From Dysidea avara (lineage: Eukaryota; Porifera; Demospongiae; Dictyoceratida; Dysideidae), in contig NC_089275.1 of assembly GCF_963678975.1 (NCBI RefSeq), positions 1,507,001 to 1,571,000 of the forward strand: DNA of 64,000 bases. Direction: 5' to 3'. This document shows, piece by piece, positions 1 through 11,813 of the stretch. Every line of letters starts with the position of its first letter. The stretch's first letter is position 1. The position numbers and the translations under genes were made by a program. The notes below the pieces were generated by a model, which was not told the DNA's origin, searched no databases, and saw only the letters and a program-made list of their open reading frames with translations.

Positions 1-702
1 TATCACCTGAACGAGAATTAAATAAGGATTTCAAAACTCTAAACTAGAAATTTCTACATCAATCACAAGCAAAGTTATGGTCATTTTATTGAAGACGTGT
101 AAGCAAAATAAAATTTTCAGCAGAAACTTTGAGTGGTCATAACTTAAAGGGAGACCAATGAAATGAGCTAAATTTTGGTGTGAGAAAGTTTCTTGATAGG
201 GTCCATGTTTGTGCCAAATTTCATGAAAATCGAAAGGGGTCCGGATTTTTTTTTGTTGATTTGGTATGGAATGACCCTAAAGAAGAAGAGAAAATCATGA
301 AGTATTAAGATCTACAAATCGAATTGGAGAAAACAACAATGATCCCCTAATTGGCGCATTTGGATCTGTCACCACGTGGCTTAAATACTTTTTGGAACTT
401 TTAGATATAAGCTCACTAAATGTTTATCTCTTACAAAAGACTGTGTTGTTAGGAACAGCTACCACTCTGCGGAAGGTTCTGCAGCTCTCAGGATGCGGGT
501 AGCTGAGACATTTCAAACACCTGTTCATGTACATTGCATGTTCCTGTGATATATTCAATAATAATAATATACGACTATAATGAGTATAAATAGCTTCACC
601 TATCAGTTAGAAAGGCTGATGTTAAAAATGGAATTATGCCTACAGCTAAGTTTGTTGTAAAGAAAAATATTATAGTAACTTAAAATGACTACAGATGCAT
701 TA
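1..702. other. non-coding, no gene seen
   Basis: AT-rich DNA without a convincing reading frame, splice-flanked exon or intact mobile element. The first ~260 bases have the low-complexity look of an old dispersed repeat (phrases such as CCAAATTTCATGAAAATCG resemble text inside the 3' modules of the composite elements further along), but no boundary can be drawn. Confidence 0.5.
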
Positions 703-916
703 TGTGACTGGATTTGTGAAAAGGGGTCTTTCATACACATGCAATTTACCAACTTTGACAACTCATAACTTCAGATTGAGATGGCTATTGACTTAAATTT
801 TGGTCAGAGGTGAGTACCAACATAGCGGAGTGGATGGAGAAATTTTCAGGTTGATATGTTTCTTGAACACTGAGTTATGTGTGTGGAAGACCCCTTTTTT
901 TGCAAATCTGGTCTCA
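703..916. mobile_element. MITE, TGTGACYGG family (solo copy)
   Basis: The ends are inverted repeats: TGTGACTGGATTTGTGAAAA at the left, and the complementary TTTGCAAATCTGGTCTCA at the right after a matching GGAAGACCCC. TA flanks both ends, suggesting a TA target. The same family sits inside composite copies B (50535-50773) and C (55437-55674), where the ends are better preserved. Short open frames on both strands across it are by-products of the inverted repeats. It has no transposase. Confidence 0.75.
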
Positions 917-3197
917 TATATAGGTAAAAAGCATGTAATGAACTTTATTGGAATATACTGTATGAGAATAAAAAAAAGTAATAGGTAAAATTTTTGGGGA
1001 GTGCTGGAAGGAATAATTGGTAAATATTTGAGCATATTAGGCTCAGGCCTAATTATTTCCTGATCAAGACTTTTAAAAGGAGAGGGTTTTCAAATAGCTA
1101 CCTATTTGTATTGTTTCATAGCAATTAGTCACTCACCAGTAATGTTTAACTGTTTACTGAGGAAAAGCTGTCTAGTAAGACAAAAATGTAAGATTTGCAA
1201 AGGAATACTATTCTTGCTAGACATTAAAAGAATTGCAGCTACTTCCTGCAAGAACTTTTGTTGCAAGAAAGAGCTTTTTGTGGAATCTTGCAAGATCTTA
1301 CAGGATGGGAAATCTTGCCATTACGACTTTATAAATGGAACATAAGCCTATAGAAGTAGATTCAATAGTAGCAAAACATGAAAAAGATAATTTGCTTTTC
1401 ATGTATGAAGATGCTGGGATAGCAGTCTCAAGTGATTTTGTAGTAAGATAAGTTTTATGTTACAACAAGACCAGGGGCATAGCCAGACTTTTGCTGATGC
1501 TAGGGCCTAGCTGTAAACTGAAGACCAAAAAGTAAAGTGGATTGTTCATGGGGGAAGGTCTGGGTGCTTCCCCCTAGACCACGACTGAACAAAAATCATA
1601 CATACACAAAATGTGCCCTTAGGCAGTAACATTAAAAGGTGCTGTTTGTGCATCTAGCTAGCTAAAACCTACACGCTGCTGTTTATGCAGCTTATAGAAA
1701 CTATAAACCTATTGTAGCTAATACCAACTTTATCTTCACTTCCGGACCATGACAGTCAACTTCAAAATTTCTAGTACGTGGGAGCCTTCCACACTCCAAG
1801 TCGCCTAGTTGGCAATACTTCCTTCCGGGTATACATTATTCTCGGTCGGTCCTCCTGTTGATGGTCAGTAACTTTAGACTTAGCTTGTACTCCAATGTAT
1901 CCAAGACATCATGTGCTCATAACATGTGACAAATAAACAAACCGTTCATCAGATAAATATACATCAACAATTCACAATTTGTGCTCACCTGACACATATA
2001 TAACACGACCACTCAAGTTTATCGCAGCTGCTGCCTTTTAATATGTCTGCCTCAACCTCGGCCTCAACCACTCAACACTCTTTCGCCATTTCCACCATGC
2101 ATCACATGCATGTGCTACTGATCATGTGATGCAACAGATCTCGATGATTTAATATCTACAAAATACTTTTGATGGCAAATAAAACTCAAAACTGGTTATT
2201 CAGGGGTGGATCCAGAGTTTGGCAAGAGGGGTGCAGTAGGTATACAGAGTAAGGGGTCTGCAGGATGAAGCTAAAGGATCAGAACTGAAATTTTGAAGTA
2301 GAGCAGTGTTATATACAATTATCTAAATCATATTACTTTCTATTAAATGATCTGCATTGATCAAGAATTGTACAGTCATGTCATTGAGTAACTATATAGT
2401 TCAGCAAGAATGGCATACAAAGGATCATGTTCATTTTATTTGCAAAATATTTCTAGCACACTAAATGTGCCCAGTGGATGGTACTGCAGATACAAGCTGT
2501 CATGCTCAGTAACTGTCGAGGGTTCTTAATAGTGGTATATATTTGTGGCCACCACTGCATATTGTAGAGCAAAATTTGAAGTAAGAAACTTAGAACAACT
2601 AGAACAACTGAATATTTCAATGAGCAAATTTTTTGACAATATGTTATGTTATGGAATACACTAAACATTGAGGGAAAATGTTGGAGATCTGAAAGTGTAT
2701 TGTATATTTTTGTACTCTGGAGTGATTTTGTTCTTACTTAAAAAGGACAATACATTGGTTTTGTTAACATTTCTAAGTTTACAACAGAATAACTAGTGAT
2801 GTAGAATAATAAAGAAGTAGGGGAAGTTTATAAAACACTTGTACTTCTACCTCTGTGAAAGAATAGCAAGGTACATCTGTATGAAAGTAACACTATGCAA
2901 CAATTTGTGTCCTTGTATCACAACCACGTGGATGATCAGAGTGTTACCATTATCATATCTGAGTTCTATGGAAATGGGTGAAACTATATCTCACTTGGCT
3001 AACAATCAATGTACAACCCTGAATCTTGTAATTTCTAGTGTACTTACTGTAATAGTGCATATAATTACAGCTTTGAAAAGATTTCATTTAGCTAAAGTGA
3101 AATAGTGCATGGCTATGACATACTATACCTTTTAATAGTACTGTAACTAGCTGTATAACTAGGTAATAGTTTTTTACTTATAATTTACTTTATTTTA
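917..3197. other. intergenic/intronic, degenerate repeats only
   Basis: No supported gene. Around 1484-1540 the text CAGGGGCATAGCCAGA and, near 2203, CAGGGGTGGATCCAGA look like single ends of old CAG-starting (hAT-like) MITEs, but no matching right ends were found. Open frames at 1106-1345, 2453-2668 and 2839-3105 have cysteine-rich or random composition and no splice or domain support. Confidence 0.5.
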
Positions 3198-4041
3198 GTG
3201 CAAAATTTTATGATAAAAGTTTTCATGTTACAGTTTTTCATATGATTTACATGAATGACTGCACTATTAGAGTATCTCAATCTCTTGTATGTAAAAAAAT
3301 CATATAATTTTTGTACAATGAAAAAAGTGAATACAGTATATTAGGATCTCCAATTTGATTCTAATCACATGCAAAAGAATGTTTACAGCTGGATTGAAGC
3401 TGTATTATCATAGATACTATAGACTCCATACCAGTATGGTGTCTATAGTATCTATGGTATTACATGTACCACCAAGGCAACAAACTTTATGAAGTAAAAA
3501 ATTTATGTATTTTCATTCAAAATTATTTCCTGATCTTAGATCAACCACTAAAACATTTTTGCTCCATATCTACTATAAAACATACACAGTTTAAGTGTGT
3601 ATGACTTATAACTGGATCTTCACCTGATCAGCAGGTTATTCCAGTAGATGTTCTATTGAAGTTTTGGTTACATACTGCATACTGCTGGACCTATAATAAT
3701 GTATTAAAAAATATTTAACTTCAGACATTTCCTGATTATTATCAGAACATTGTGAAAGTTGAGTGGACATCAAACAATTTACCCGGACATTTAAACCTTT
3801 TGCTTTCTTACATGTGCTTCTGCCAATGTAGCTAAATGTTTGTTTCAAGCATTGAAGTCACCATTGTATTGCACTGTACTCAACTTCTCTCTAGTAGTGG
3901 CCAGGTTAAACTTAGCTTAGTGGTCCTAAAACTATAGTCAAAATTATATCTTGTTCATTCTAACCTAAAATGTAAAGTGACTATACAGGTGAATACCACA
4001 AGTAAAAGGCTAACATGGTATAAGTAGAGCGGCATAGTGTG
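3198..4041. repeat. tandem duplication, copy 1 (~844 bp)
   Basis: Repeated almost base for base at 4054-4898, offset 856-857 bp, with only scattered substitutions and small indels. It holds a perfect-looking hairpin at 3409-3456, one CTCTAWTAGAG-type motif variant (CACTATTAGAGTATCTC) near 3266, and a 70-codon minus-strand frame that is open in both copies. That frame has no domain character and its conservation is explained by recent duplication. Confidence 0.9.
3409..3456. repeat. hairpin, 23-bp arms
   Basis: CATAGATACTATAGAC begins the left arm and GTCTATAGTATCTATG ends the right arm, with a two-base centre and one mismatched pair. It is a miniature fold-back, duplicated with its surroundings at 4266-4313. 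Confidence 0.85.
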
Positions 4042-4053
4042 ATAGTACACTAT

Positions 4054-4898
4054 GTGCAAAATTTTATGATAAAAGTTCTCATGTAAAAGTTTTTCATATG
4101 ATTTACACGAATGACTGCACTATTAGAGTATCTCAATCTCTTGTATGTAAAAAAATTCATATAATTTTTGTACAATGAAAAAAGTGAATACAGTATATTA
4201 GGATCTCCAATTTGATTCTAATCACATGCAAAAGAATGTTTACAGCTGGATTGAAGCTGTATTATCATAGATACTATAGACTCCATACCGGTATGGTGTC
4301 TATAGTATCTATGGTATTACATGTACCACCAAGGCAACAAACTTTATGATGTAAAAGTTTTATGTATTTTCATTCAAAATTATTTCCTGATCTTAGATCA
4401 ACCACTAAAACATTTTTGCTCCATATCTACTATAAAACATACACAGTTTAAGTGTGTATGACTTATAACTGGATCTTCACCTGATCAGCAGGTTATTCCA
4501 GTAGATGTTCTATTGAAGTTTTGGTTACATACTGCATACTGCTGGACCTATAATAATGTATTAAAAAATATTTAACTTCAGACATTTCCTGATTATTATC
4601 AGAACATTGTGAAAGTTGAGTGGACATCAAACAATTTACCCGGATATTTAAACCTTTTGCTTTCCTACATGTGCTTCTGCCAATGTAGCTAAATGTTTGT
4701 TTCAAGCATTGAAGTCACCATTGTATTGCACTGTACTCAACTTCTTTCTAGTAGTGGCTAGGTTAAACTTAGCTTAGTGGTCCTAAAACTATAGTCAAAA
4801 CAATATCTTGCTATTCTAACCTAAAATGTAAAGTGACTGTACAAGTGAATACCACAAGTAAAAGGCTAACATGGTATAAGTAGAGCGGCATAGTGTGA
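4054..4898. repeat. tandem duplication, copy 2 (~845 bp)
   Basis: Second copy of the 3198-4041 unit, separated from it by 12 bases. The duplication ends at AGAGCGGCATAGTGTGA, and the sequence after it differs between copies. The high identity implies a recent event. Confidence 0.9.
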
Positions 4899-5884
4899 AC
4901 GTTACATCACACATGACACAATTATGAAACTTTTCACATAAGTTATACATCTGGTTACATATATAGTGCCATTGAAGATTTGACTTTTGGTGACCTTTGC
5001 AGCCACTTTGTATTGAAAATTTATCATTATTGTGCTTATCTCCCTTAGGCATTATTTTACACTGTTAAAACACAGTTTCAGATTAAAGGTCTTGCTAAAA
5101 GAAACAACCTTTGAAGTCAATAAGTAGTTACATTCCAAAGTTACAATAATTATATACTAGCCATGAAATTGTATAAAGTTTACTGCTCATTGGTAATTTA
5201 CACCCCAAGAGCAGCAAATTTTATTAAAGTAACATAACTTTGCAGTGGAGCAAGCTATTCACTTCAAACAAAAAGTCATGTTGTTTCTTAAAACAGCCCC
5301 TTTAATGGTTTGACAGTGTAGAATAATGTCTCAGGGAGATAAAGACAATAAATTTCAGTGCAAAAACAGCTGTAAAGGTTATAAAAAGCAAAATCTGCAG
5401 TGGCACTATATCAAAAAATAAATGTCATCAGGAGTATTATTTATGTTGTTAAAGTTTCACAATTGTACCACAGAGTGCACAAAATTACCAATCTTTTTGC
5501 ACTTAGCTGCTCTGCTAATAAGTAGTTTTACTGCAGTATTAGACAAGTAGACTGGTACAATGTTAGACATATATACCTTTGTGGTCACCACAAACCAGCA
5601 ACACAATACTTAATTACATGCCATGGCCTCCCCTAATACCACACAATAAACTCTACTACACTTAAACACATTATTACAGTGTATATGTGACAAATTCAGA
5701 CAATTATTGCAACACATCTAGACTGGTAATTGTTCATTTTCCAACTATTATTTCACATACTTTCGATCTTAATATAATTTGTTGAACCATTAATTTTGTG
5801 TTTAGTGTACAGATTAATTATAATGTACTGGGTAGTGTGATTTGTATAGTCACATCAGTGTATGTTATTTGTTCTCACCTACAG
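4899..5884. other. intron-like sequence with a dispersed repeat
   Basis: No gene. Around 4960-5160 the sequence is recognisably related to 5283-5450 and to 32800-33080 (shared phrases such as TTACATTCCAAAGTTA and AAAGAAACAAC with similar order). It is therefore an unnamed interspersed repeat present at least three times in the window. Its ends are unclear. Confidence 0.55.
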
Positions 5885-5983
5885 AATGGTGACACTCCTC
5901 TACACATTGCAGTATATGAGGGCAAAGATGATTCAGTAAAAATACTACATAAATATGGAGGAAACATGTATTGTGAGAACAAG
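5885..5983 (+). CDS. exon encoding one ankyrin repeat (gene fragment)
   Basis: A 99-base exon, exactly 33 codons, preceded by an acceptor (CTCACCTACAG) and followed by a donor (AAG/GTCAGT), phase 0 on both sides. It encodes a full ankyrin repeat: N-G-D-T-P-L-H-I-A-V at the start, then the helix 2 pattern V-K-I-L and a loop ending E-N-K. Ankyrin repeats are protein-binding scaffolds, usually intracellular. A one-repeat-per-exon, phase 0-0 layout is common in repeat-expanding animal genes. The next exon seen is 35633-35734. It probably belongs to the same gene as 39172-39247 and 53816-54106, because strand and phases agree, but no transcript evidence links them. Confidence 0.8.
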
Positions 5984-6708
5984 GTCAGTTGAGTATTGTT
6001 GTTATAGAGGTAACATATGTGTATCATAGTTATGCTATAACCAAGAGTTCATAGTATGTGTTTGTACAGGACATACTGGCAGTTAGATACTATCTCCTGT
6101 ACAAATATTATGAACTCTGGCTATACTACAAATTGTTGTTAAGCTATTAGTTAAGGTACATGCAATAAATAGTAATGAATCAATAGTCAGGGGGGAAAAT
6201 CCCTACTTCAGCATTGAACAAATTGTAAGTGTAGGGATTTTCCCACATTACCATTGGGTAATACCATCATCTCTTGTTTCTATACCTTTTATTTTATGGA
6301 TCTTGTTTGGTGTTTATTTTTAAACTAAATTTTTCATTAGAGTATGTTGTATTAGTGTGACTAGTATCTTGATCATGTGACTGATCTCACTGGTAGAAAT
6401 ATCCCACATGATATATCAATAAGAAATGTAGTCACTGGGTCTTCCAATTATGTCAGCAGAGGAGTAACAAGACATTGAGCATAATACCAGCATAATAGAC
6501 ACAAGGTTTGTGTATTGACTGCATGGTTTGCATGATAATAATCTAATAAAACAGACAAACCCATAAAATTAGGTTACAGCTAGAATATTTGTGAAGGGAT
6601 GAGCATAATAAAGATTGAGATACTCTAATAGAACGGTCAATGCATCTTAAATATCCTGTAATAATTATCATGTGTGTAGTAGTTAGAGATCAAAATAATA
6701 CAAAAATG
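5984..6708. other. intron sequence with two small hairpins
   Basis: Two palindromes are visible. At 6044-6118, AGAGTTCATA pairs with TATGAACTCT, and an inner TTTGTACAGGA pairs with TCCTGTACAAA. At 6193-6244, GGGAAAATCCCTAC pairs with GTAGGGATTTTCCC. One CTCTAATAGA motif copy lies near 6620. No exon was recognised. Confidence 0.6.
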
Positions 6709-7066
6709 TGCTCCAGAACTTTTTCAGAAAAGAATGAGCACCATCCTTGATGGTCTAGTAGGTGTCCTGTGCTTGATGGACGACATTCTCATCTTTGGGA
6801 AAGACCAGAAGGAACATGATGTTAGACTGACAACAGCCTTGGAAAGAATCCAAGCAGCTGGTGTGACACTCAACAAGGACAAGTGTGAGTTCAATAAAAC
6901 CTCATTAACTTTCCTAGATCACACTATTGATGGAAAAGGAATCTCTCCTGATGCTCAGAAAACAGCAGCAATCAACAAGATGGCTTCACCCAAGTCTACC
7001 TCTGAGCTAAGACGTTTCATGGGGATGGTCAATCAACTGGGAAAATTTTCTCCCCCGAATTGCTGA
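6709..7066 (+). pseudogene. Ty3 pol fragment: reverse transcriptase palm/thumb
   Basis: The frame is already open at 6709, upstream of the first ATG (6734), so the copy is a truncation rather than a gene start. The catalytic box reads L-M-D-D followed by I-L-I-F-G, the usual hydrophobic-x-D-D site with M in place of the common Y/L-x residue. Later motifs L-N-K-D-K-C and F-L-D-H (for the family's F-L-G-H) follow. The frame stops at 7066 because of a one-base shift in a T/C run near 7050. Downstream RT connection and RNase H continue in another frame from about 7060. Confidence 0.88.
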
Positions 7067-7079
7067 GCTTTCAAAGCCA

Positions 7080-8033
7080 ATGAGAGAACTACTCAGCAGC
7101 AAACGAGCCTGGAACTGGGGGCCAGCTCAAGAAGAATCATTTGTCAAGGTGAAAGCTGAACTAACAGCACACACAGTTTTGGCGTTGTATGACCCACAGG
7201 CAGATACAAAAATTTCTGCTGATGCCTCTTCTCATGGACTTGGTGCTGTACTGCTACAAAATCAAAAGAAAGAATGGCGACCAGTTGCCTATGCTTCTAG
7301 ATCTATGTCAGAGACAGAAACTAGATATGCTCAGATTGAGAAAGAAGCTCTTGCTATCACATGGGCATGTGAGAAATTCTCTACCTACTTCCTTGGAAAA
7401 CATATCAGTATCGAGACTGATCACAAACCTCTAGTTCCACTATTGGGAAACAAGCATCTTGACAACCTCCCACCAAGAGTGTTGAGATTCCGTTTGAGAC
7501 TGATGCGATTCAGCTACTCAATTCAACATGTTCCAGGGAAACTTCTGTATACTGCTGACACACTCTCCAGAGCTCCACTGAGAGAAGAGTATGATACTCA
7601 AACCTTACAGAGACAATCTGAGGTAGAGTCATTCATTAACACCATTACTTTCCAATTGCCAGCTAGCCAACAGCGACTTCAAGTGTACCAGAAGACTCAA
7701 GCAGCAGATCCAGTTTGCTCCAGAGTTATCACTTACTGCAAGTCAGGATGGCCGAAAAGCTGCAATGATCCTGAAGTAAAGCCCTACTGGACTGTCAAAG
7801 GCAACCTTACCCTTCATGATGAGCTATTACTATATGGAAGAAGAATAGTGGTTCCAAAGCAGTTACAAAAAGAAACCGTTCAGAAGATACACACTGGTCA
7901 TCAAGGAATTGTGCGATGTCGCCTTAACGCAGTTTCTTCAGTTTGGTGGCCAGGTATTTCAAAACAACTAGAACACTTTGTACAACAATGTCCTGAATGT
8001 GTTAAGTTGACTCCAACCCCAGGGAACTGCTGA
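7080..8033 (+). pseudogene. Ty3 pol fragment: RNase H and integrase zinc-binding domain
   Basis: About 317 codons. The RNase H domain spans roughly residues 40-165: the first catalytic aspartate is in S-A-D-A-S-S-H-G-L-G, the glutamate in Q-I-E-K-E-A-L-A, and the next aspartate in E-T-D-H-K-P-L. An HHCC zinc finger of integrase follows near residues 270-312, with H-T-G-H and C-P-E-C visible. The frame stops at 8033. A one-base change near 8061 separates it from the integrase core. Confidence 0.9.
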
Positions 8034-8058
8034 TGCCTACTCCTTTACCAAAACATCC

Positions 8059-8508
8059 TTGGGAAAAGTAGCAACCAATTTGTTTCAGCTGAATAACTCA
8101 ACCTACCTTTTATTTGTGGACTACTTCTCAAGGTACCCTGAAGTGATAAAGCTCAATTCTACCACATCTAAAGCTGTGATCTCTAGTCTGAAAGCAATCT
8201 TTTCTCGCCATGGTGTTCCCTCAGTGCTAATAAGTGATAATGGGCCACAATTTGATTCCAGTGATATGAAAGAGTTTGCCAACACTTATGCTTTCCAACA
8301 TATCACAAGCAGCCCTCGCTATCCACAGAGCTATGGTCTGGCAGAAAGAACAGTGAAGACAATGAAAGGTTTGCTAAAACATACTGCTGATCCATATATG
8401 GCATTGCTTAGCTACCGATCTACACCACTGCCATGGTGCAATTACAGTCCTGCAGAGCTGTTGATGGGAAGAAAAGTCAAGACTGACATACCCCAGACAG
8501 CCAATTAA
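8059..8508 (+). pseudogene. Ty3 pol fragment: integrase catalytic core
   Basis: About 149 codons, read from a TTG because the true upstream join is lost to a frameshift. The DD-E triad is visible: D in F-V-D-Y-F-S-R-Y, D in I-S-D-N-G-P-Q-F, and E in G-L-A-E-R-T-V-K, about 35 residues after the second D, as expected for retroviral-type integrases (known of the family). It ends at a stop created by another frame slip near 8503. Confidence 0.9.
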
Positions 8509-8915
8509 CTCCACAATGGCACTTCATACCTGACTTTCAACAAAAAGACAGGGACTTTAAAGACAAACAGAAAAGGAACTATGACCGCCAACATCGTGTG
8601 AGACCAGCTGACACATTACCTGACAATTCATCAGTGTGGGTGAGAACTTGTAACAATCAAACAACAGGAAGAGTTGTGTCCAATGCTGGCACTCCAAGAT
8701 CTTATGTTGCATCTACCCCTTCTGGACAAGTGCGTAGAAACAGACAGCACCTTAACTGTAGACTGAACACAGCAAATGACAATGTCCAAGACATTCCTGA
8801 TGATTCCATTACATCAACATCGCCTCATACTACAGAGCCTCCAAGAAACAGAATCATGGCTAGAACTCAAACAGGTACTGACATTAGACCTCCTAACAGA
8901 TTGACGTATGACTAA
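8504..8915 (+). pseudogene. Ty3 pol fragment: integrase C-terminal tail
   Basis: This frame continues directly from the broken integrase core. It carries W-H-F-I-P-D-F, a charged N-Y-D-R-Q-H stretch, then a V-W-V-R...G-R-V-V patch typical of the small SH3-like integrase C-terminus, and a proline/threonine-rich end. It stops just before the polypurine tract. No chromodomain is seen. Confidence 0.75.
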
Positions 8916-8918
8916 GCT

Positions 8919-8929
8919 CAGGAGGGAGA
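8919..8929 (+). other. polypurine tract
   Basis: CAGGAGGGAGA lies immediately before the LTR and fits the plus-strand primer site of LTR elements. Confidence 0.65.
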
Positions 8930-9218
8930 TGTGGCATAATGCACACACTGATTAGATAGAAACCTGCAACACACACTGTTTACTGTGTATGCATAATTGG
9001 GTTGTAATTTACACATGTATTAACACACTATTTTATGGTTATCTTGTAATAGGTAAACACAGTTGTTTTTGTAATATACCCACTAGCACTTTTGTAAACA
9101 TGTATACTCGTATGTATTCTTGTTGTAGTATAAATAGAGTTGCGTTGTACCCTGCATTCATTGCCGTTGTTATATTGCTATAAAGACTTTTAACTAGAAT
9201 ATATTCTGTGACACTACA
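8930..9218 (+). repeat. 3' LTR of the Ty3-type element
   Basis: Begins TGTGGCATAATGC directly after the polypurine tract and ends CTGTGACACTACA, giving TG...CA termini with short inverted ends. A TATA box (TATAAATAG, 9129-9137) sits inside, as expected for an LTR promoter. There is no second LTR in the window to compare, so the exact ends are inferred. Confidence 0.75.
9129..9137 (+). promoter_or_regulatory. TATA box of the LTR
   Basis: TATAAATAG within the 3' LTR, about 90 bases before its end. Position and sequence fit an LTR RNA polymerase II promoter. Confidence 0.55.
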
Positions 9219-9935
9219 GTTAGTAGGATGTGTAACACCTGATTACTTTCATCGTCCCTCTTCTCTTAGGTCATGTCCTGCATGTAATTCTTCTATGAAA
9301 GACATATGCAGTAAACATAATACAGCTTGTGTATTACAGTATCTGACTATCTGTAGTTTATGTGCACCTCTTTTTTAACTGTTTGTGCAATTAACTCACT
9401 CCTTCACGCTGTAAATGCTGGTGTCATAGTGTCAATGTGCTGCTCTGTGAACAAATTAGAGATATAAGACAAAATTACAACTTAAGAAAAGAGTCATCAG
9501 CTTTCTTTCTTATCTTGAGTAAATTTGTTAGCATGTAATTGAATATAACAAGTCAAAAAACCTATAATATTTATGAAGTTGTTGTAAATTAAAAAATTGT
9601 GATAATATAACACTGATTGGTAATGGCTCACTGCATGGACTTTCCCTTACTGCAATTTTGTGTTGGTCATCTGACTTCACAGCTCACCAACGTCCTTCCT
9701 AAGAGTTAAAATTGCCTGTATCATCATTTGGCGTTCTTGAGACCCACATGCAGCTATATAAGTAGAGGATATTGTACACAGGACATGGCATACACAAGTA
9801 AAATTCATACCAATACCTACAGTAAATTATTATTTATTCTTGCCAATACTATTAGCACACAAAGCTAAGGGGTATATATGGCCACATGTTGTCTTGGGTT
9901 TGGGCTAGGCCAGTCACATGCATCACACCCAAGAG
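9219..9935. other. no feature seen
   Basis: AT-rich sequence with no reading frame, domain or clear repeat boundary. The 8 bases before 9936 (CCCAAGAG) are the target duplication of the next element. Confidence 0.5.
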
Positions 9936-10397
9936 TAGGGACCCGCCGATTATGCTCATAATTTTACCTATTATGCTATGCTGCACTGCTCAAAAATTCA
10001 CCTATTATACTTAAATTAATGCTCAATATTTACCTATTATGCTCGATTATGCTCAATGTTCATGCCTTAGTTCACATGCTTTGCTACTAGTTTAACACTA
10101 TATAGAAAGAAAAAAATGAGTGGCTGGAACACAAATAATAAATTCTTGCTGCATGCCTGCATGTAAGAGACAAGATCGATATACTCTAATAGAACAGTCA
10201 GTTTGATGATTGTTCTATTAGAGTTACTGACTGCTCTATTAGAGTATATCGATCTTATTTTGCAATTGTCATTTTTCCAGCAAGAGTTTACACTATCGTA
10301 CTAATATTTAACCTATTATGCTGTCATTATGCTCAATGCTTTTAGGTACCTATTATGCTCAAAATTATGCCAGCATAATCAGCGGGGCGGGTCCCTA
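9936..10397. mobile_element. hAT-like MITE, 462 bp, 8-bp target duplication
   Basis: Terminal inverted repeats TAGGGACCCGCC and GGCGGGTCCCTA are perfect over 12 bp, and CCCAAGAG flanks both sides (9928-9935 and 10398-10405). An 8-bp duplication is the hallmark of hAT transposition (established). The interior is made of variants of CCTATTATGCTCAAAATTAT and carries three copies of the CTCTAWTAGAG motif (10175-10256). It has no coding capacity. Confidence 0.88.
10175..10256. repeat. triple CTCTAWTAGAG motif cluster
   Basis: Three copies of the GACTGYTCTATTAGAGTATATCGATC motif, one inverted and two direct, lie within 82 bases, so that the outer copies form a large palindrome. The same motif recurs across the window in unrelated elements (see findings). 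Confidence 0.85.
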
Positions 10398-11257
10398 CCC
10401 AAGAGAGATGAGACAAAGATGCAACAGTTACACTTTTGTCTGTAACCGTAGTTATTATATTAATAACTAGCTGGGCACTTTATAATAACAGGTACAGAGA
10501 TTTAAAATAAAGCACACTACAGGAATATCACAATAATTAATAATTGTATGTGACTCATCTGATACAGATGGGTCTCTCAATACATTGCATCAGCTCCCAC
10601 AGATGCAAAGCATCCCACAGAATGCCCACGCAACAGACCAGACAAGTAGAACTGGTAAGTAAAGCGTGTCGACAGTTTTATGAGTACATGTAAAGAATGA
10701 CCCCTTACAATCTCACACTCAAGCAATCCTGTGTGTACTACTGCATGTGTGCAAGCTTCTGTTGTTCTTTTTGAAGGGGTGAGCATTGCCAGACTGACTC
10801 AACAAAATTTAATTCTGCCATGGATTCACCTTCATTGACCCACTCGGACTTTTACACCTCTGTTCAGGACCACAGAAATCAGGCCAGCCTAGATTCTATG
10901 CTGAGACCATTGGATTGACTCTACTAGTCTGTTGTGGCCATGTCACTTTCTCTTCAGACAACAGAGGAAGTATGCTGCAATATATGGATTGGCAGTGAGC
11001 AACTAGTCTACAGCCAGAGCACTGTTTTGTCATTGGGTCAGCAAAAAAACAGATGTTTTACTATGTGATAGCAGTGTTGGGCCACTACTAAATATCTACC
11101 ATCAAGAATCTGCTAACGTTTGCACCTTGAATCAAATTTACTAATAACATGATGCTGATATTTCGTACATCACAAAGAATCTCTCTGGCTAAAGTTTGTA
11201 AAGAGTGGCTAGGAATTCATATTGCCTAACCAAATTCATACAAACTGAAAATAATTA
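10398..11257. other. no gene seen
   Basis: No domain-bearing frame or splice-flanked exon. A 69-codon minus-strand frame at 10577-10786 has no recognisable character. Confidence 0.5.
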
Positions 11258-11574
11258 CTAGATGAATAAAAAATTGGAAATTTTAAAATGGGAATAGGGA
11301 TCACTGAAAAAAGCCACAAAACAAGAATGGATCGCTGGGGTGGTAATGTAAACCACAAATCCCTATTTTGACTCTCTGTCATAAATCTTTAGTTACATGC
11401 TCTGTTGTTTTGAAGTGAGTCAAATAGGGATTTGTGGTTTACATTACCACCGACAGAGAGTCAAAATAGGGATTTGTGGTTTACATTACCACCCCAGTGA
11501 TCCCTTCTTGTTTTGTGGATTTTTTCAGCGATCCCTATTCCCATTTTAAAATTTCCAATTTTTTATTCATCTAG
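11258..11574. repeat. fold-back element, ~317 bp
   Basis: The left end CTAGATGAATAAAAAATTGG is the reverse complement of the right end, and complementarity continues through AAAATGGGAATAGGGATC and GGGGTGGTAATGTAAACCAC. The right arm holds an extra partial copy of the inner segment (GGGATTTGTGGTTTACATTA occurs twice), so the arms are unequal near the centre. Confidence 0.85.
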
Positions 11575-11614
11575 TTTGTGTACTTTTTGTTAATCTGGTA
11601 ATGGATTATGAAGA

Positions 11615-11813
11615 AGACTGTGGTGAATAGTGTAATTTTGCATTCTGCATAGTAACACCGTCAACATTTCAGTACACACATGAAACTGATCAAATTGCAA
11701 TGTGCATACAGACTGAGAGTCTTCTAATATGAGCTACAATTTACGTTACTGGTGCCTTTAATAGCTATCAAATTCAGTACAAGGATTGTTGTTATACACT
11801 TGACTGCATTATT
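11615..11813. repeat. 199-bp direct repeat, copy 1
   Basis: Repeated at 12031-12229, offset 416, with few substitutions. The segment between the two copies is a LINE reverse transcriptase scrap, so this is a duplication wrapped round an insertion. Confidence 0.85.

Larger units (their letters stand above)
6709..9218 (+). mobile_element. Ty3/gypsy-type LTR retrotransposon, 5'-truncated and broken
   Basis: It contains, in order, the end of a reverse transcriptase, RNase H, a zinc-binding integrase N-terminus, a DD-E integrase core, a C-terminal tail, a polypurine tract and one LTR. The order RT-RNaseH-INT is that of Ty3 elements. Gag, protease, the first part of RT and the 5' LTR are absent, so the left edge at about 6709 is where homology begins. 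Three frame breaks in pol show it is inactive. It lies inside the long intron after the 5885-5983 ankyrin exon. Confidence 0.9.

Noticed and set aside
3636..4705. Duplicated 70-codon minus-strand frames
   Set aside because: Both lie in a recent 844-bp tandem duplication, so similarity is explained by copying. Composition is not protein-like.
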